Source of the DNA: Catellatospora sp. IY07-71
GTDB taxonomy: Bacteria > Actinomycetota > Actinomycetes > Mycobacteriales > Micromonosporaceae
Assembly: GCF_018326265.1 (NCBI RefSeq)
Contig: NZ_AP023360.1
Coordinates: 3,029,501 to 3,093,500 of the forward strand
Length of the DNA stretch: 64,000 nucleotides
Direction: 5' to 3'
This document shows, piece after piece, positions 28,056 to 36,535 of this stretch (position 1 is its first letter; each line of letters starts with the position of its first letter). The translations under genes and the position numbers were made by a program. Under the pieces are notes generated by a model. That model made no database searches and was not told the DNA's origin. It saw nothing but the letters and a program-made list of their open reading frames with translations.

Positions 28056-30812
28056 ATGGGTCATCGGAGATCGCTGCCCGTCGGTGCGGCGCTGATGTCA
28101 GGAATCCTCACGATGGCGGTGTCCGGCCTGCCCGCCGAGGCCGCGCCGCCCAGCGCGCCGGTCATCACCGAGCCCGGTGCGGACAACACCCTGGTCAGTG
28201 CGGCCGATGTGCACATGGAGTCGGCGCCTTTCAGCGACCCCGACGGCGACCAGCACCTGTGCAGCGAGTGGGAGATCACCACCGGCGGCGAGCGGGTCTG
28301 GGCCAGCGGCTGCACCGGCGGCGTGCTGCGCTACCACATCCACCTGGGCGACGGCGTGTTCGAGAACTCGCACACCGGCCGCAAGGACCTGGTCCCGGAC
28401 AAGGACTACCAGCTGCGGGTGCGCTACCGCGCCAGCAGCGGCGACGACGAGTGGAGCGACTGGTCGGAGCGGCCGTTCCGCACGGCCAAGGAGAAGCAGC
28501 CGCTGCCCGACGCGCCGCAGTGGCTGGTCAAGCAGGCCGGTTACAAGGTCGAGGAGGTGGCCGGCGGATTCCAGCTGCCGGTCAACATCGCCATGGCCCC
28601 CGGGCACGCGCTCGACGCGGCCAAGCCGCTGTTCTACGTCACCGAGCTGTACGGCAAGATCAAGGTGGTCAAGGGCGACTACTCGGTCGGCACCTACGAG
28701 GACGACCTGCTGAACTTCGACCCCACCGGCGCGTTCCCGGGCAGCGGCGAGATGGGCGTCACCGGCCTGGTCGTCGAGCCGGCGACCGGCGACGTGTTCG
28801 CCTCGATGGTCTACAAGGACGGGGGGAACTTCTACCCCAAGGTCGTCCGCTTCCACAGCACGGACGGCGGCAAGACCGCCGCGTCGAAGAAGACCATCCT
28901 CGACCTCGACGACGAGCCGCAGAGCGCCTCGCACCAGATCTCGAACCTCAGCATCGGCCCGGACGGCAAGCTCTACGTGCACATGGGCGACGGCATGGAG
29001 CCCGCGCGGGCGCAGGACATGAACTCCTACCGCGGCAAGATCCTCCGGATGAACCTGGACGGTTCGGCCCCGTCCGACAACCCGTTCTACAAGGCGTCCG
29101 ACGGCATCGACTCGCACGACTACATCTTCGCGTCGGGCTTCCGCAACCCGTTCGGCGGCGCGTGGCGGGCCGCCGACAAGCAGCTCTACGAGGTGGAGAA
29201 CGGCGGCGGCGCCAACGACCGGTTCGCCCGGGTGACCCGGGGCACCGACTACGGCTGGGACGGCGACGTCGGCGACACGAAGAAGAACGCCCTCTACACC
29301 TGGGAGGACACCGTCGCGCCGGTGAACATCGCGTTCACCGAGCCGAGCGTCCACCACGCCTCGGGGTTCCCCGAGGACAAGTACGGCCACGGCTTCGTGA
29401 CCACCAGCGGGCCGACCTACGCCACCGGCCCGCAGGACGACGGCAAGCGGATCGTCGACTTCGGGTTCAACGCCGACGGCTCGGTTACCGCCCCGAAGAC
29501 GCTGGTCGAGTACAACGGCAGCGGCAAGACCACGGTGGCCGGCATCGCCGCGGGCCCGGACGGGCTCTACTTCAGCGGCCTCTACGCCGACTCCGGCACC
29601 GACCCGACCAAGTCCGGCGCCAAGATCTACCGGGTGCGGTACGCGCCGACGAAGTCCACCTCGGGCGTCACCATCTACGGCGACCGCGACTTCAAGGGCT
29701 CCTTCCAGGCACTGGGCGCGGGGGTGCACGACGCGAGCAAGGGCGGGCTGGGCTCGGTCGGCGGCGACAAGATGAGCTCGCTCAAGGTCGGTCCCGGCTA
29801 CCGCGTGGTGATCTGCCAGGACGACAGCGCCGCCGGGCGCACCAACGCCCTGAACCTGGGCCTGTGCCGCTACTACGGCCCCGGCCAGCACCAGTACGTG
29901 GGCGCCGACCTCAACGACAAGACCTCGCTGATCACGGTCATGGGGGCGGCGGCCAAGAACGGCTCCGGCGTCACCGCGTACCGCGACGCGGACTTCGAGG
30001 GCGCCGATCAGCCGCTGGGCGTCGGCGGTTACGAGGTGAGCGCGGGCGAGCTGCCCGACGTCGACGACGCGACCAGCTCGCTGAAGATCGACCCCGGCTA
30101 CCAGGCGGTGGTCTGCCAGCACGACCGCGCCGCCGGGGTCAACAGCGGCCAGGTCGGCCCGTGCCGCTTCTACGCCGCGGGCGAGCATGTCACCCTGGGT
30201 GACAGCTTCAGCGACAACATCCACCTGATCGCGGTCGGCGGCCCGGCGGTGACCATGTTCAGCGAGGCCGGGCTCCAGGGCAACCGCCAGGCCTACACAC
30301 CGGGCATCTACGAGGCGGTGCGCGGCCAGTTCAGCGTGGTCGGCAACGACGCGATCACCTCGTTCCGGGTCGAGGCCGGCTACCGGGTGCTGATCTGCAA
30401 CAACGACAGCAAGTTCGCCAAGAACAAGGGCGACCTCGGCCCGTGCCGGCAGTACCGCGAGGGCGTGCACAACCTGCAGGGCACGCCCGTCGACAACACC
30501 GCGTCGCTGATCACGGTGCTCGCGGGCCCGAGCAACGGCGCGCGGATGACCGTCTACCGCGACCGCGACTTCAAGGGCGTGTCCAACAAGTACGGCATCG
30601 GCGTGTACGGCGCGACCGAGCTGGGCCCGGTCGGCAACGACAAGATCAGCTCGCTGAAGGTGGCCGCCGACCACCGCGCCGTGGTGTGCCGCCACGACCA
30701 CACCAAGCCCGACGTGAACGTCAGCCCGTGCCGCTACTACGCGGCGGGGGAGCACAAGTACACCGGCGCCGACCTCAACGACGACATCTCACTGGTGGCC
30801 GTCGCCAAGTAG
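28056..30812 (+). CDS. Secreted glucose/sorbosone dehydrogenase-type protein with four crystallin-like repeats
   Basis: A 918-residue exported protein. The signal peptide is about 1-30 (AEA-A cleavage). A fibronectin-like Ig domain (about 32-145) precedes a PQQ-dependent sugar-dehydrogenase beta-propeller (about 160-530). In it NISIGPDGKLYVHMGDG-like text (LSIGPDGKLYVHMGDG), FASGFRNPFGG and YGWDG are the GSDH hallmarks. Four tandem modules of about 95 residues follow. They start at about 538, 636, 732 and 830 with VTIYGDRDFKG, VTAYRDADFEG, VTMFSEAGLQG and MTVYRDRDFKG and resemble beta/gamma-crystallin domains, which commonly bind Ca2+. It would oxidise sugars extracellularly; the substrate is unknown. 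GGAGG precedes the ATG. Confidence 0.85.
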   Translation: MGHRRSLPVGAALMSGILTMAVSGLPAEAAPPSAPVITEPGADNTLVSAADVHMESAPFSDPDGDQHLCSEWEITTGGERVWASGCTGGVLRYHIHLGDGVFENSHTGRKDLVPDKDYQLRVRYRASSGDDEWSDWSERPFRTAKEKQPLPDAPQWLVKQAGYKVEEVAGGFQLPVNIAMAPGHALDAAKPLFYVTELYGKIKVVKGDYSVGTYEDDLLNFDPTGAFPGSGEMGVTGLVVEPATGDVFASMVYKDGGNFYPKVVRFHSTDGGKTAASKKTILDLDDEPQSASHQISNLSIGPDGKLYVHMGDGMEPARAQDMNSYRGKILRMNLDGSAPSDNPFYKASDGIDSHDYIFASGFRNPFGGAWRAADKQLYEVENGGGANDRFARVTRGTDYGWDGDVGDTKKNALYTWEDTVAPVNIAFTEPSVHHASGFPEDKYGHGFVTTSGPTYATGPQDDGKRIVDFGFNADGSVTAPKTLVEYNGSGKTTVAGIAAGPDGLYFSGLYADSGTDPTKSGAKIYRVRYAPTKSTSGVTIYGDRDFKGSFQALGAGVHDASKGGLGSVGGDKMSSLKVGPGYRVVICQDDSAAGRTNALNLGLCRYYGPGQHQYVGADLNDKTSLITVMGAAAKNGSGVTAYRDADFEGADQPLGVGGYEVSAGELPDVDDATSSLKIDPGYQAVVCQHDRAAGVNSGQVGPCRFYAAGEHVTLGDSFSDNIHLIAVGGPAVTMFSEAGLQGNRQAYTPGIYEAVRGQFSVVGNDAITSFRVEAGYRVLICNNDSKFAKNKGDLGPCRQYREGVHNLQGTPVDNTASLITVLAGPSNGARMTVYRDRDFKGVSNKYGIGVYGATELGPVGNDKISSLKVAADHRAVVCRHDHTKPDVNVSPCRYYAAGEHKYTGADLNDDISLVAVAK

Positions 30813-31730
30813 TCACGCGAGGCCCATCTCCCCGGGCACCGCGAGCAGCCCCTGGACCAGGTTCTGGACCAGGGGCTGCGCCCTGCCCTGGCGGGTGACC
30901 AGGCTGATGTAGCGGCTCGGCGCGGGCGGGCGCAGGGCCAGCACGGACACCCCGGCCGGGGGCGCGGTCAGCGACACCGACGGGATGAGCCCGATGCCGA
31001 CCCCCGCCGCGATCAGCGACACCGCGAAGCCGTAGTCGGTGGTCCGGCAGCAGACGTTCGCCTCGAACCCGGCGATGGCCGCGTAGCCGTCCAGCAGCTC
31101 GCCGACGGATACGCAGCCCTGCACCCAGCGTTCCCCGGCCAGGTCGGCCAGGTCGATCTCGCCGCGCCCGGCCAGCGGATGGGCGGCGGGCACCACGATC
31201 CGCATCGGATCGTCCAGCAGCGGGGTGAGCGCCAGCCCCGACCGGTCGCCCGCCCGCACCGGCGGCGGGCCGTCGAAGTGGTACACCAGCGCCAGGTCGG
31301 CCCGTCCCTCCCGGACCAGCGCCAGGCTGTCCCCGGTCTCGGCCTCCAGCACGGTGATCTCGGCGCGCGGGTGCGCGGCGGCGAAGCCGGTCAGCGCCCG
31401 CGGCAGCAGCAGCTGGCCGCCGCTGATGAAGGTGGCCACGGTGAGCCGCTCGGCCTCGCCCTCGGCCAGCCGGCTGATCCGCTGCTGCGCGTGCACCAGC
31501 TCGGCCAGCACCACCCCGGCCGACTCGACCAGGACCCGGCCCGGGGCGGTCAGCGTGGTGCCGCGGGTGGTCCGCTCGACCACGGGCGTGCCCAGGCTGC
31601 GCTCCAGCGCGGCGATCTGCTGGGACACCGCCGACGGGGTGAGCAGCAGCGCCTGCGCCGCGCCGCTGAAGCTGCCGTGCTCGGCGACCTCGCGCAGGAT
31701 GCGCAGCCGCTGCAAGTCGATCATTAGCAC
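30813..31730 (-). CDS. LysR-family transcriptional regulator (partner of EamA transporter)
   Basis: A 305-residue LysR regulator. The N-terminal winged helix is IDLQRLRILREVAEHGSFSG through LTPSAVSQQIAALERSLG. The effector domain runs about 90-300 (LTVATFISGGQLLLPRALTG...). It is divergent from the EamA-type exporter at 31795 with 64 nt between starts. That arrangement is typical of a LysR protein controlling its neighbouring exporter. The stop codon abuts that of the convergent dehydrogenase gene with no gap, so a terminator has to lie within coding DNA. The start could also be the second ATG (31724). Confidence 0.92.
   Translation of the reverse strand: MLMIDLQRLRILREVAEHGSFSGAAQALLLTPSAVSQQIAALERSLGTPVVERTTRGTTLTAPGRVLVESAGVVLAELVHAQQRISRLAEGEAERLTVATFISGGQLLLPRALTGFAAAHPRAEITVLEAETGDSLALVREGRADLALVYHFDGPPPVRAGDRSGLALTPLLDDPMRIVVPAAHPLAGRGEIDLADLAGERWVQGCVSVGELLDGYAAIAGFEANVCCRTTDYGFAVSLIAAGVGIGLIPSVSLTAPPAGVSVLALRPPAPSRYISLVTRQGRAQPLVQNLVQGLLAVPGEMGLA
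30845..30879. terminator. Inverted repeat inside the 3' end of the LysR gene
   Basis: GCAGCCCCTGGACCAG (30845-30860) and CTGGACCAGGGGCTGC (30864-30879) pair with one mismatch over 16 bp and a 3-nt loop. It lies 33 nt beyond the stop of the rightward dehydrogenase gene, in the coding DNA of the convergent LysR gene (residues around LVQNLVQGLL). It is probably a terminator that doubles as coding sequence. Confidence 0.5.
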
Positions 31731-31794
31731 CTCTTCAAGCTGAGTAAGCAGTTCATCACTACCGCTAACAACCGTAGCGCGCGAGGCTCTTCAT

Positions 31795-32721
31795 ATGAAG
31801 CGTCAAGCCTGGCTCCTACTGGCCGCGATGTCGGTGCTCTGGGGCATCCCGTACCTGTTCATCAAGATCGCGCTGACGGAGCTGTCACCGCCGATGGTCG
31901 TGCTGGGACGGACCCTCATCGCGGCGCTGGTGCTGCTCCCGCTCGCCTACGGCCGGGGCGCGCTGGCCAGGCTGCGCGGCAGGTGGGTCGCGATCGGCGG
32001 GCTGTCGCTGCTGCACGTGGTCACGCCGCAGCTGCTCATCACGTACGGCGAGCTGCACATCAGCTCCTCGCTGACCGCGCTGCTGCTGGCCGGACAGCCG
32101 CTGTTCATCGTGCTGCTCGCGCTGCGCTTCGACGCCACCGAGCGGGCCGGTGCCCGCAAGCTGCTCGGCCTGCTCGCCGGGCTGGTCGGGGTGGCCGCCG
32201 TCGTCGGCTTCGACCTCGGCGGCGGCGACCGCCTGCAGCTGATCGGCGGCGGGCTGGTGCTGCTCGCCGGGCTGTCGTACGCCGGAGCCACCATGCTGGT
32301 CAGGAAGAAGCTGGCGGATGTACCCCCGCTGGGCGTGGTCGCCGGGACCACCGGCATCGCCAGCGTGCTGCTGCTGCCCGCGGGCCTGCTCACCGCGCCC
32401 GCCGCGCTGCCCGGCTGGGACGCCGCCGCCAGCGTGCTGGTGCTCGGCCTGCTCAGCACCGCGCTGGCCTTCATGGTCTACTACCGGCTCATCGCCCTGT
32501 CCGGCGCCGCCTCGGCCTCGCTGGTCTCCTACACCAGCCCCGCCGTCTCCGTCGCCCTCGGCGTCGCCCTCCTCGGCGAACCCCTCAGCCCCGCCACGGT
32601 CCTCGGCTTCGCCCTCATCCTGGTGGGTTCCTGGCTCGCCACCCGCAAACCCACCCCGGCTTCCACCGCCTCGGCCACCCCGACCCCGCGCCCGGCCCCC
32701 GCCCTCGCCGGTCGATCATGA
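31795..32721 (+). CDS. EamA/DMT-superfamily permease
   Basis: A 308-residue ten-helix transporter of the drug/metabolite (EamA) family made of two five-helix repeats. It starts WLLLAAMSVLWGIPYLFIKI, and the second repeat begins near LIGGGLVLLAGLSYAGATML. The conserved end is SYTSPAVSVALGVALLGEPL followed by a Pro/Ala-rich tail. It likely exports amino acids or other metabolites. It is divergent from and probably controlled by the LysR gene. Codon use becomes extremely C-rich at the 3' end, but the frame stays intact. Confidence 0.92.
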   Translation: MKRQAWLLLAAMSVLWGIPYLFIKIALTELSPPMVVLGRTLIAALVLLPLAYGRGALARLRGRWVAIGGLSLLHVVTPQLLITYGELHISSSLTALLLAGQPLFIVLLALRFDATERAGARKLLGLLAGLVGVAAVVGFDLGGGDRLQLIGGGLVLLAGLSYAGATMLVRKKLADVPPLGVVAGTTGIASVLLLPAGLLTAPAALPGWDAAASVLVLGLLSTALAFMVYYRLIALSGAASASLVSYTSPAVSVALGVALLGEPLSPATVLGFALILVGSWLATRKPTPASTASATPTPRPAPALAGRS

Positions 32722-32756
32722 ACAACGCGGCGAGGCGCGAGGCGCGGGGGTGCGGG

Positions 32757-33704
32757 TCAGGCGGCGGTGCGGGCGGCGGCGCGGGCCTGGGCGGCGGCGC
32801 GCTTGTCCTCGAAGCGGGTGGCCTGGCGGTCCAGCTCGGCGAGGAACTCGACCAGCTCCTCGCGGTGCTTCTCGCCCTCGGGGGAGAGGTTGGCGCGCTC
32901 CAGGGCCTTCAGCTGGCGCAGCACCGGCATGACCACCTCGTCGTGGTGGATGCGCAGGTCGTAGATGCCGGCCACGGCGATCTGCACCGACTTGCGGCCG
33001 AAGTTCTCGATGGTGTGGCCGGGCATCTGGAAGTTCTTCACCACCCGGGTGATCGCCGCCATGGTGTCGTCCGGGGCCAGCTCGAACGCGGCGGTGAGCA
33101 GGTTGCGGTAGAACAGCATGTGCAGGTTCTCGTCCGCGGCGACCTTGGCCAGCAGCGCGTCGCAGACCGGGTCCCCGCTGATGCGGCCGGTGTTGCGGTG
33201 CGAGACCCGGGTGGCCAGCTCCTGGAACGAGACGTACGCCAGCGCGCCGAGCACGTCCGGGTGGTCGGTCTCGAAACCGCCCTCCATGTGCGTCATGCGG
33301 GCCCGCTCCAGCGCGATCGGGTCGACCGCGCGCGTGGCCAGCAGGTAGTCACGGATGGCGATGCCGTGCCGGCCCTCCTCGGCGGTCCACCGGTGCACCC
33401 AGGTGCCCCACGCGCCGTCGCGGCCGAACCGGGTCGCGATCTCGTAGTGGTAGCTGGGCAGGTTGTCCTCGGTGAGCAGGTTCACGATCAGCGAGGTGCG
33501 GGCGACCTCCGACAGCTTCGACTGGCCGGGCTCCCAGGCCTCGCCGCCCAGCGGGCCGTCGAAGTCGCGGCCCTGGCTCCACGGCACGTACTCGTGCGGG
33601 AACCACTCCTTGGCGGTGGCCAGGTGCCGGTTGAGGTTCGCCTCCACCACTGGCTCCAGATCGAGCAGCAGCTTGGTCGTGGTGTCGGTGTTTCCGGTGG
33701 TCAC
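32757..33704 (-). CDS. Acyl-ACP (stearoyl-type) fatty-acid desaturase
   Basis: A 315-residue soluble di-iron desaturase of the plant/mycobacterial DesA type. Iron ligands are visible as LLTEDNLPSYH (E79), AEEGRHG (E110, H113), SFQELATRVSHRN and ADENLHM. It introduces a double bond into acyl-ACP for membrane lipids, using ferredoxin. It follows a PlsC-like acyltransferase on the same strand with a 54-nt gap containing a striking double palindrome (33730-33758). This implies its own regulated promoter and a link to membrane-lipid homeostasis. The C-terminal Ala/Arg tail is helical and low-complexity. Confidence 0.93.
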   Translation of the reverse strand: MTTGNTDTTTKLLLDLEPVVEANLNRHLATAKEWFPHEYVPWSQGRDFDGPLGGEAWEPGQSKLSEVARTSLIVNLLTEDNLPSYHYEIATRFGRDGAWGTWVHRWTAEEGRHGIAIRDYLLATRAVDPIALERARMTHMEGGFETDHPDVLGALAYVSFQELATRVSHRNTGRISGDPVCDALLAKVAADENLHMLFYRNLLTAAFELAPDDTMAAITRVVKNFQMPGHTIENFGRKSVQIAVAGIYDLRIHHDEVVMPVLRQLKALERANLSPEGEKHREELVEFLAELDRQATRFEDKRAAAQARAAARTAA

Positions 33705-33729
33705 GCGTCCTCCTGGGGTGGGCTCGTAA

Positions 33730-33758
33730 CTACGGTACCGTAACCTACGGTGCCGTAG
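33730..33758. promoter_or_regulatory. Double palindromic operator upstream of the desaturase
   Basis: CTACGGTACCGTA and TACGGTGCCGTAG are separated by three bases. Each half is itself a palindrome (ACGGTACCGT, ACGGTGCCGT) and the whole 29 bp is an imperfect palindrome. It lies 26 nt upstream of the desaturase start and begins right at the end of the plsC-like gene. The layout is typical of a TetR-family operator; no tetR gene lies adjacent. Confidence 0.65.
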
Positions 33759-34490
33759 TCAGTCCTCGTCCACGGAGTCTTTCAGCTGCTCGGGGGTGGG
33801 GGCGGTGCCGCCGAGGTGCGCGGGCTGCCACCAGGAGTCCTCAGGACCCTTCGGCTTGTCCGGGTAGTCGGCCTGCGCCCGGTCCAGCAGCGCCTGCATG
33901 CGGGAGTGCAGCTCGGCCGTCACGACCTCGGACTTGTCCCGCCGGCCCGGGTACATCGGCTCGCCGACCAGGAGCGTGACGGGGATGTGCCGCTGCCCGA
34001 TGCGGCGCGGGCGGCCCTTGGTCCACAGGCGTTGCGGGCCCCACAGCGCCATCGGGATCAGCGGCACGCCGGCCGCCGCGGCCATCCGCGCCGAGCCGCC
34101 CTTGATCTCCTTCACGGTGAAGGACTGGCTGATGGTGGCCTCGGGGAAGACGCCGATGATCTCCCCGTCCTTGAGCGCCGCCAGCGCCGCCTTGTACGAG
34201 GCGAGCCCTGCCTCGCGGTCCACCGGGATGTGATGCATCCCACGCATCAGCGGTCCCCCGATGCGGTGCTCGAAGATCTCCTGTTTCGCCATGAACCGGA
34301 CCATCCGCTTGGACGGCTGCGCGGCGAAGCCGCACAGGATGAAGTCCAGGTAGCTGATGTGGTTGCAGGCCAGCACCGCGCCGCCCGAGGTCGGCACGTG
34401 CTCCGCCCCGCGCAGGTCGATCCGCAGGTCAAGGACGCGGAACGCGGTCTTCGCGAGGGCGATCACGGGCGGGTAGATGCGGTCGGCCAT
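33759..34490 (-). CDS. PlsC-like 1-acylglycerol-3-phosphate acyltransferase
   Basis: A 243-residue lysophosphatidate acyltransferase-like protein. The HX4D catalytic motif is NHISYLD (H44, D49), the acceptor motif is GVFPEATIS (115-119 FPEAT), and VPLIPMALWG follows. It transfers an acyl chain to a glycerolipid intermediate at the membrane. Its first 62 nt overlap the end of the MFS gene in another frame. The desaturase follows, suggesting coordinated lipid modification. The C-terminal 30 residues are polar and acidic. Confidence 0.92.
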   Translation of the reverse strand: MADRIYPPVIALAKTAFRVLDLRIDLRGAEHVPTSGGAVLACNHISYLDFILCGFAAQPSKRMVRFMAKQEIFEHRIGGPLMRGMHHIPVDREAGLASYKAALAALKDGEIIGVFPEATISQSFTVKEIKGGSARMAAAAGVPLIPMALWGPQRLWTKGRPRRIGQRHIPVTLLVGEPMYPGRRDKSEVVTAELHSRMQALLDRAQADYPDKPKGPEDSWWQPAHLGGTAPTPEQLKDSVDED

Positions 34491-35769
34491 GGCGTAACAC
34501 TAGAGCCAGCCGCCCGGCACGGATACGGCGCGGCACGTGCCACAGCAGCAGCGCCGCCGGGCACAGCAGCAGCGCCGACACCGCGAACGCCGCGCCGGGC
34601 CCGCGCGCCGTGGCCAGCCAGCCCAGCGCCGGCGACCCGGCGCCCGCGCCGAGCTGCAGCACCAGCGAGTCCACCGACAGCACGGTGGACCGCTCGCCCG
34701 CGCCGACCCGGTCGTGCAGCAGTTGCCCGACCGGCGCCACCATCGCGCCCAGCCCAACGAACATCAGCAGGTACGCCGTACCGGCCGCGACGACGCCGGT
34801 CACCCCGCTCAGCGAGGCGGTCCCGGCGAGCCCGGCCAGCGCCAGCGCGGCCGCGAGCAGGCAGACCGCCACGGCGCGTCCCGGCGAGCCCAGCCACCGG
34901 GTCAGCGGTGCCGAAAGCGCGTTGCCCGCCGTCCCGGCGGCGAAGCCGACGGCCGCGACCAGCGCGTACGCCAGCACCCCGCCGCCCGGCCCGCCCGCGA
35001 GCACCGCCATCCAGGCCGGGGTGAGCAGCTCGATCACGGCCAGCGCGACGCCCGACACGGCCGACATGAACAGCAGCCGCACCAGCACGTGGTCCCGCCC
35101 GGCCAGCCGCAGCCCGGCCGCGACCGTGTCCGGCACGCCCCGCAGGACCTCGCCCAGACCCGGCCGCACGGCACGCGGTTCCCGCATCGCCACCGCGACG
35201 ACGACCAGCAGCGCCAGCTGACACACCACCGCGAGCAGCACGGGCACGGCCAGTCCGGGCACGTCCGCGCCCGGTCCGGCGGGCCACAGGAACGGGATCG
35301 TGCCACCGGCGAGCACGCCGACGGCCATCGCGGCGGAGGCGGCCATCCCGCCCCGGGCCAGGCCGGGGGCGAGGTCGGCGTCGCGGCCCGCGGCGGCGTG
35401 CACCGCGTCGACGTACCAGGCCTCGGCCGGGCCGGACGACAGCGCGCGGGCCACCCCGCGCAGCAGCGCCGACGCGGCCAGCGGCCACAGCGAGCCGCCC
35501 AGGCCGAGCAGCAGCAGCCCGCCCAGCCCGGTCACCGCCGAGGCGAGCAGCACCGGCCGCCGTCCGAGCACATCGGACAGCCCGCCGGTGGGCAGCTCCA
35601 GCACCACGATGGCCACCGAGTACACCGCGCCGATGGTGGCCACCTCACCGAGGCTGAGCCCGCGCTCGAGCATGAGCAGCACCATCGGCGCCAGGTACAG
35701 CCCGACGGGCAGCCAGGTCAGGAAGGAGATCGCGACGTACCGGCGCCGCGCCGAGTCCGCCGTGATCAC
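34429..35769 (-). CDS. MFS transporter
   Basis: A 446-residue twelve-helix major facilitator protein. The conserved loop is ELPTGGLSDVLGRRPVLLAS between helices 2 and 3, and WYVDAVHAAAGRDADL is typical of a drug-efflux-like subgroup. The GTG start (35769) overlaps the stop of the ArsR-type regulator gene by 4 nt, so the two are translationally coupled and probably form a regulator-exporter pair. The last 20 residues (Arg/Pro-rich) are encoded inside the start of the PlsC gene. Confidence 0.9.
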   Translation of the reverse strand: MITADSARRRYVAISFLTWLPVGLYLAPMVLLMLERGLSLGEVATIGAVYSVAIVVLELPTGGLSDVLGRRPVLLASAVTGLGGLLLLGLGGSLWPLAASALLRGVARALSSGPAEAWYVDAVHAAAGRDADLAPGLARGGMAASAAMAVGVLAGGTIPFLWPAGPGADVPGLAVPVLLAVVCQLALLVVVAVAMREPRAVRPGLGEVLRGVPDTVAAGLRLAGRDHVLVRLLFMSAVSGVALAVIELLTPAWMAVLAGGPGGGVLAYALVAAVGFAAGTAGNALSAPLTRWLGSPGRAVAVCLLAAALALAGLAGTASLSGVTGVVAAGTAYLLMFVGLGAMVAPVGQLLHDRVGAGERSTVLSVDSLVLQLGAGAGSPALGWLATARGPGAAFAVSALLLCPAALLLWHVPRRIRAGRLALVLRHGRPHLPARDRPREDRVPRP

Positions 35770-36335
35770 GCGCCGGCCGTCCGGGGCAGGCCCGACACGA
35801 CGATGCTGACCGGCCGCGCGGCCGGGTCGGCGGCGTCCTGCGCGGCCAGCTCTTCCGCGTGCGCGTAGAACCTGGCCCACAGCGTGTTCACCGACGCCGG
35901 GGTGAGCCGGAGCAGCAGGTCCCCGACGCCCGACGCCTCGACCCACTCCTCGGGCAGCGTCGGCAGCGCGGCCTCGAAGCCGTCGAGGTCGTCGAGCAGG
36001 ATCTGCGCCTGCTGGCGGCGCATCACGGCGGACGCCGTGCGCCCCTCCTCGGTCGCGGCCATCGCGGTGGCACTCCACTCGTTCACCCGGTGCACCGCCT
36101 GCCAGCGCCGCGCCCTCGGGTGCCCCGCCCCGCCCGCGTCCTCGATGAACCCGTGCTCGGCCAGCACCCGCAGGTGATAGCTGGTCGACCCGCTGTCCGT
36201 GCCGAACCGCTTCGCCAGCTCCGTCGCCGTGGCCGCCCCGTGCTCCCGCAACGCCCCCAGCAGCCGCGCCCGCAGCGGATGCGCGATCGCCTTCAGCGCC
36301 GCCACATCCCCGACCTGCCGCACCCCATCACTCAT
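35766..36335 (-). CDS. ArsR-type winged-helix transcriptional regulator
   Basis: A 189-residue regulator. The N-terminal winged helix is LKAIAHPLRARLLGALREHG then ATELAKRFGTDSGSTSYHLR and VLAEHGFIED. A helical C-terminal domain of about 100 residues has no Cys metal site. It resembles HTH_20 ArsR regulators of multidrug exporters. The ATG at 36335 is chosen because the reading upstream runs through a 36-bp palindrome that looks like its operator. It lies directly upstream of and overlaps the MFS gene, so autoregulation of the pair is likely. Confidence 0.9.
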   Translation of the reverse strand: MSDGVRQVGDVAALKAIAHPLRARLLGALREHGAATATELAKRFGTDSGSTSYHLRVLAEHGFIEDAGGAGHPRARRWQAVHRVNEWSATAMAATEEGRTASAVMRRQQAQILLDDLDGFEAALPTLPEEWVEASGVGDLLLRLTPASVNTLWARFYAHAEELAAQDAADPAARPVSIVVSGLPRTAGA

Positions 36336-36350
36336 GCCCGCACCGTAACC

Positions 36351-36386
36351 CATGCAGAATTCCCTTTGCAAAGAGAATTCTGCATG
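36351..36386. promoter_or_regulatory. 36-bp near-perfect palindrome, probable ArsR operator
   Basis: The arms CATGCAGAATTC and GAATTCTGCATG flank an inner palindrome CTTTGCAAAG; only the single bases flanking the inner palindrome break the symmetry. It lies 16 nt upstream of the ArsR-type regulator start in an unusually AT-rich patch. Two tandem half-operators (GCAGAATTC and TTTGCAAAG units) are visible. Confidence 0.75.
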
Positions 36387-36402
36387 CCACCCTCTGATGC
36401 GC

Positions 36403-36471
36403 CGATCTTGCGTGGGATGTGGGTACGACACGGGCAGAAGCCGTGAACGGGCAACAGTTCGCGCAAGATCG
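36403..36471. repeat. Dispersed 69-nt element, family 2 (copy 1)
   Basis: The terminal arms are CGATCTTGCG and CGCAAGATCG, with the conserved internal block GTGGGTACGACACG near the left and GGGCAACAGTTC next to the right arm. Copies of identical length lie at 46213-46281 and 56252-56320. A diverged relative is at 63572-63647. Confidence 0.82.
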
Positions 36472-36535
36472 CCGGTGCGGGGGCGGGGGTGGCGCGATAC
36501 GGTGGCTGCGGCAGTTACCGGACAGGGGGAGACAC

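Noticed and set aside
36351-36471. Considered as one composite mobile element (36-bp palindrome plus 69-nt element)
   Set aside because: The family 2 element occurs elsewhere without the 36-bp palindrome, and the palindrome fits an ArsR operator on its own, so they are separate features.
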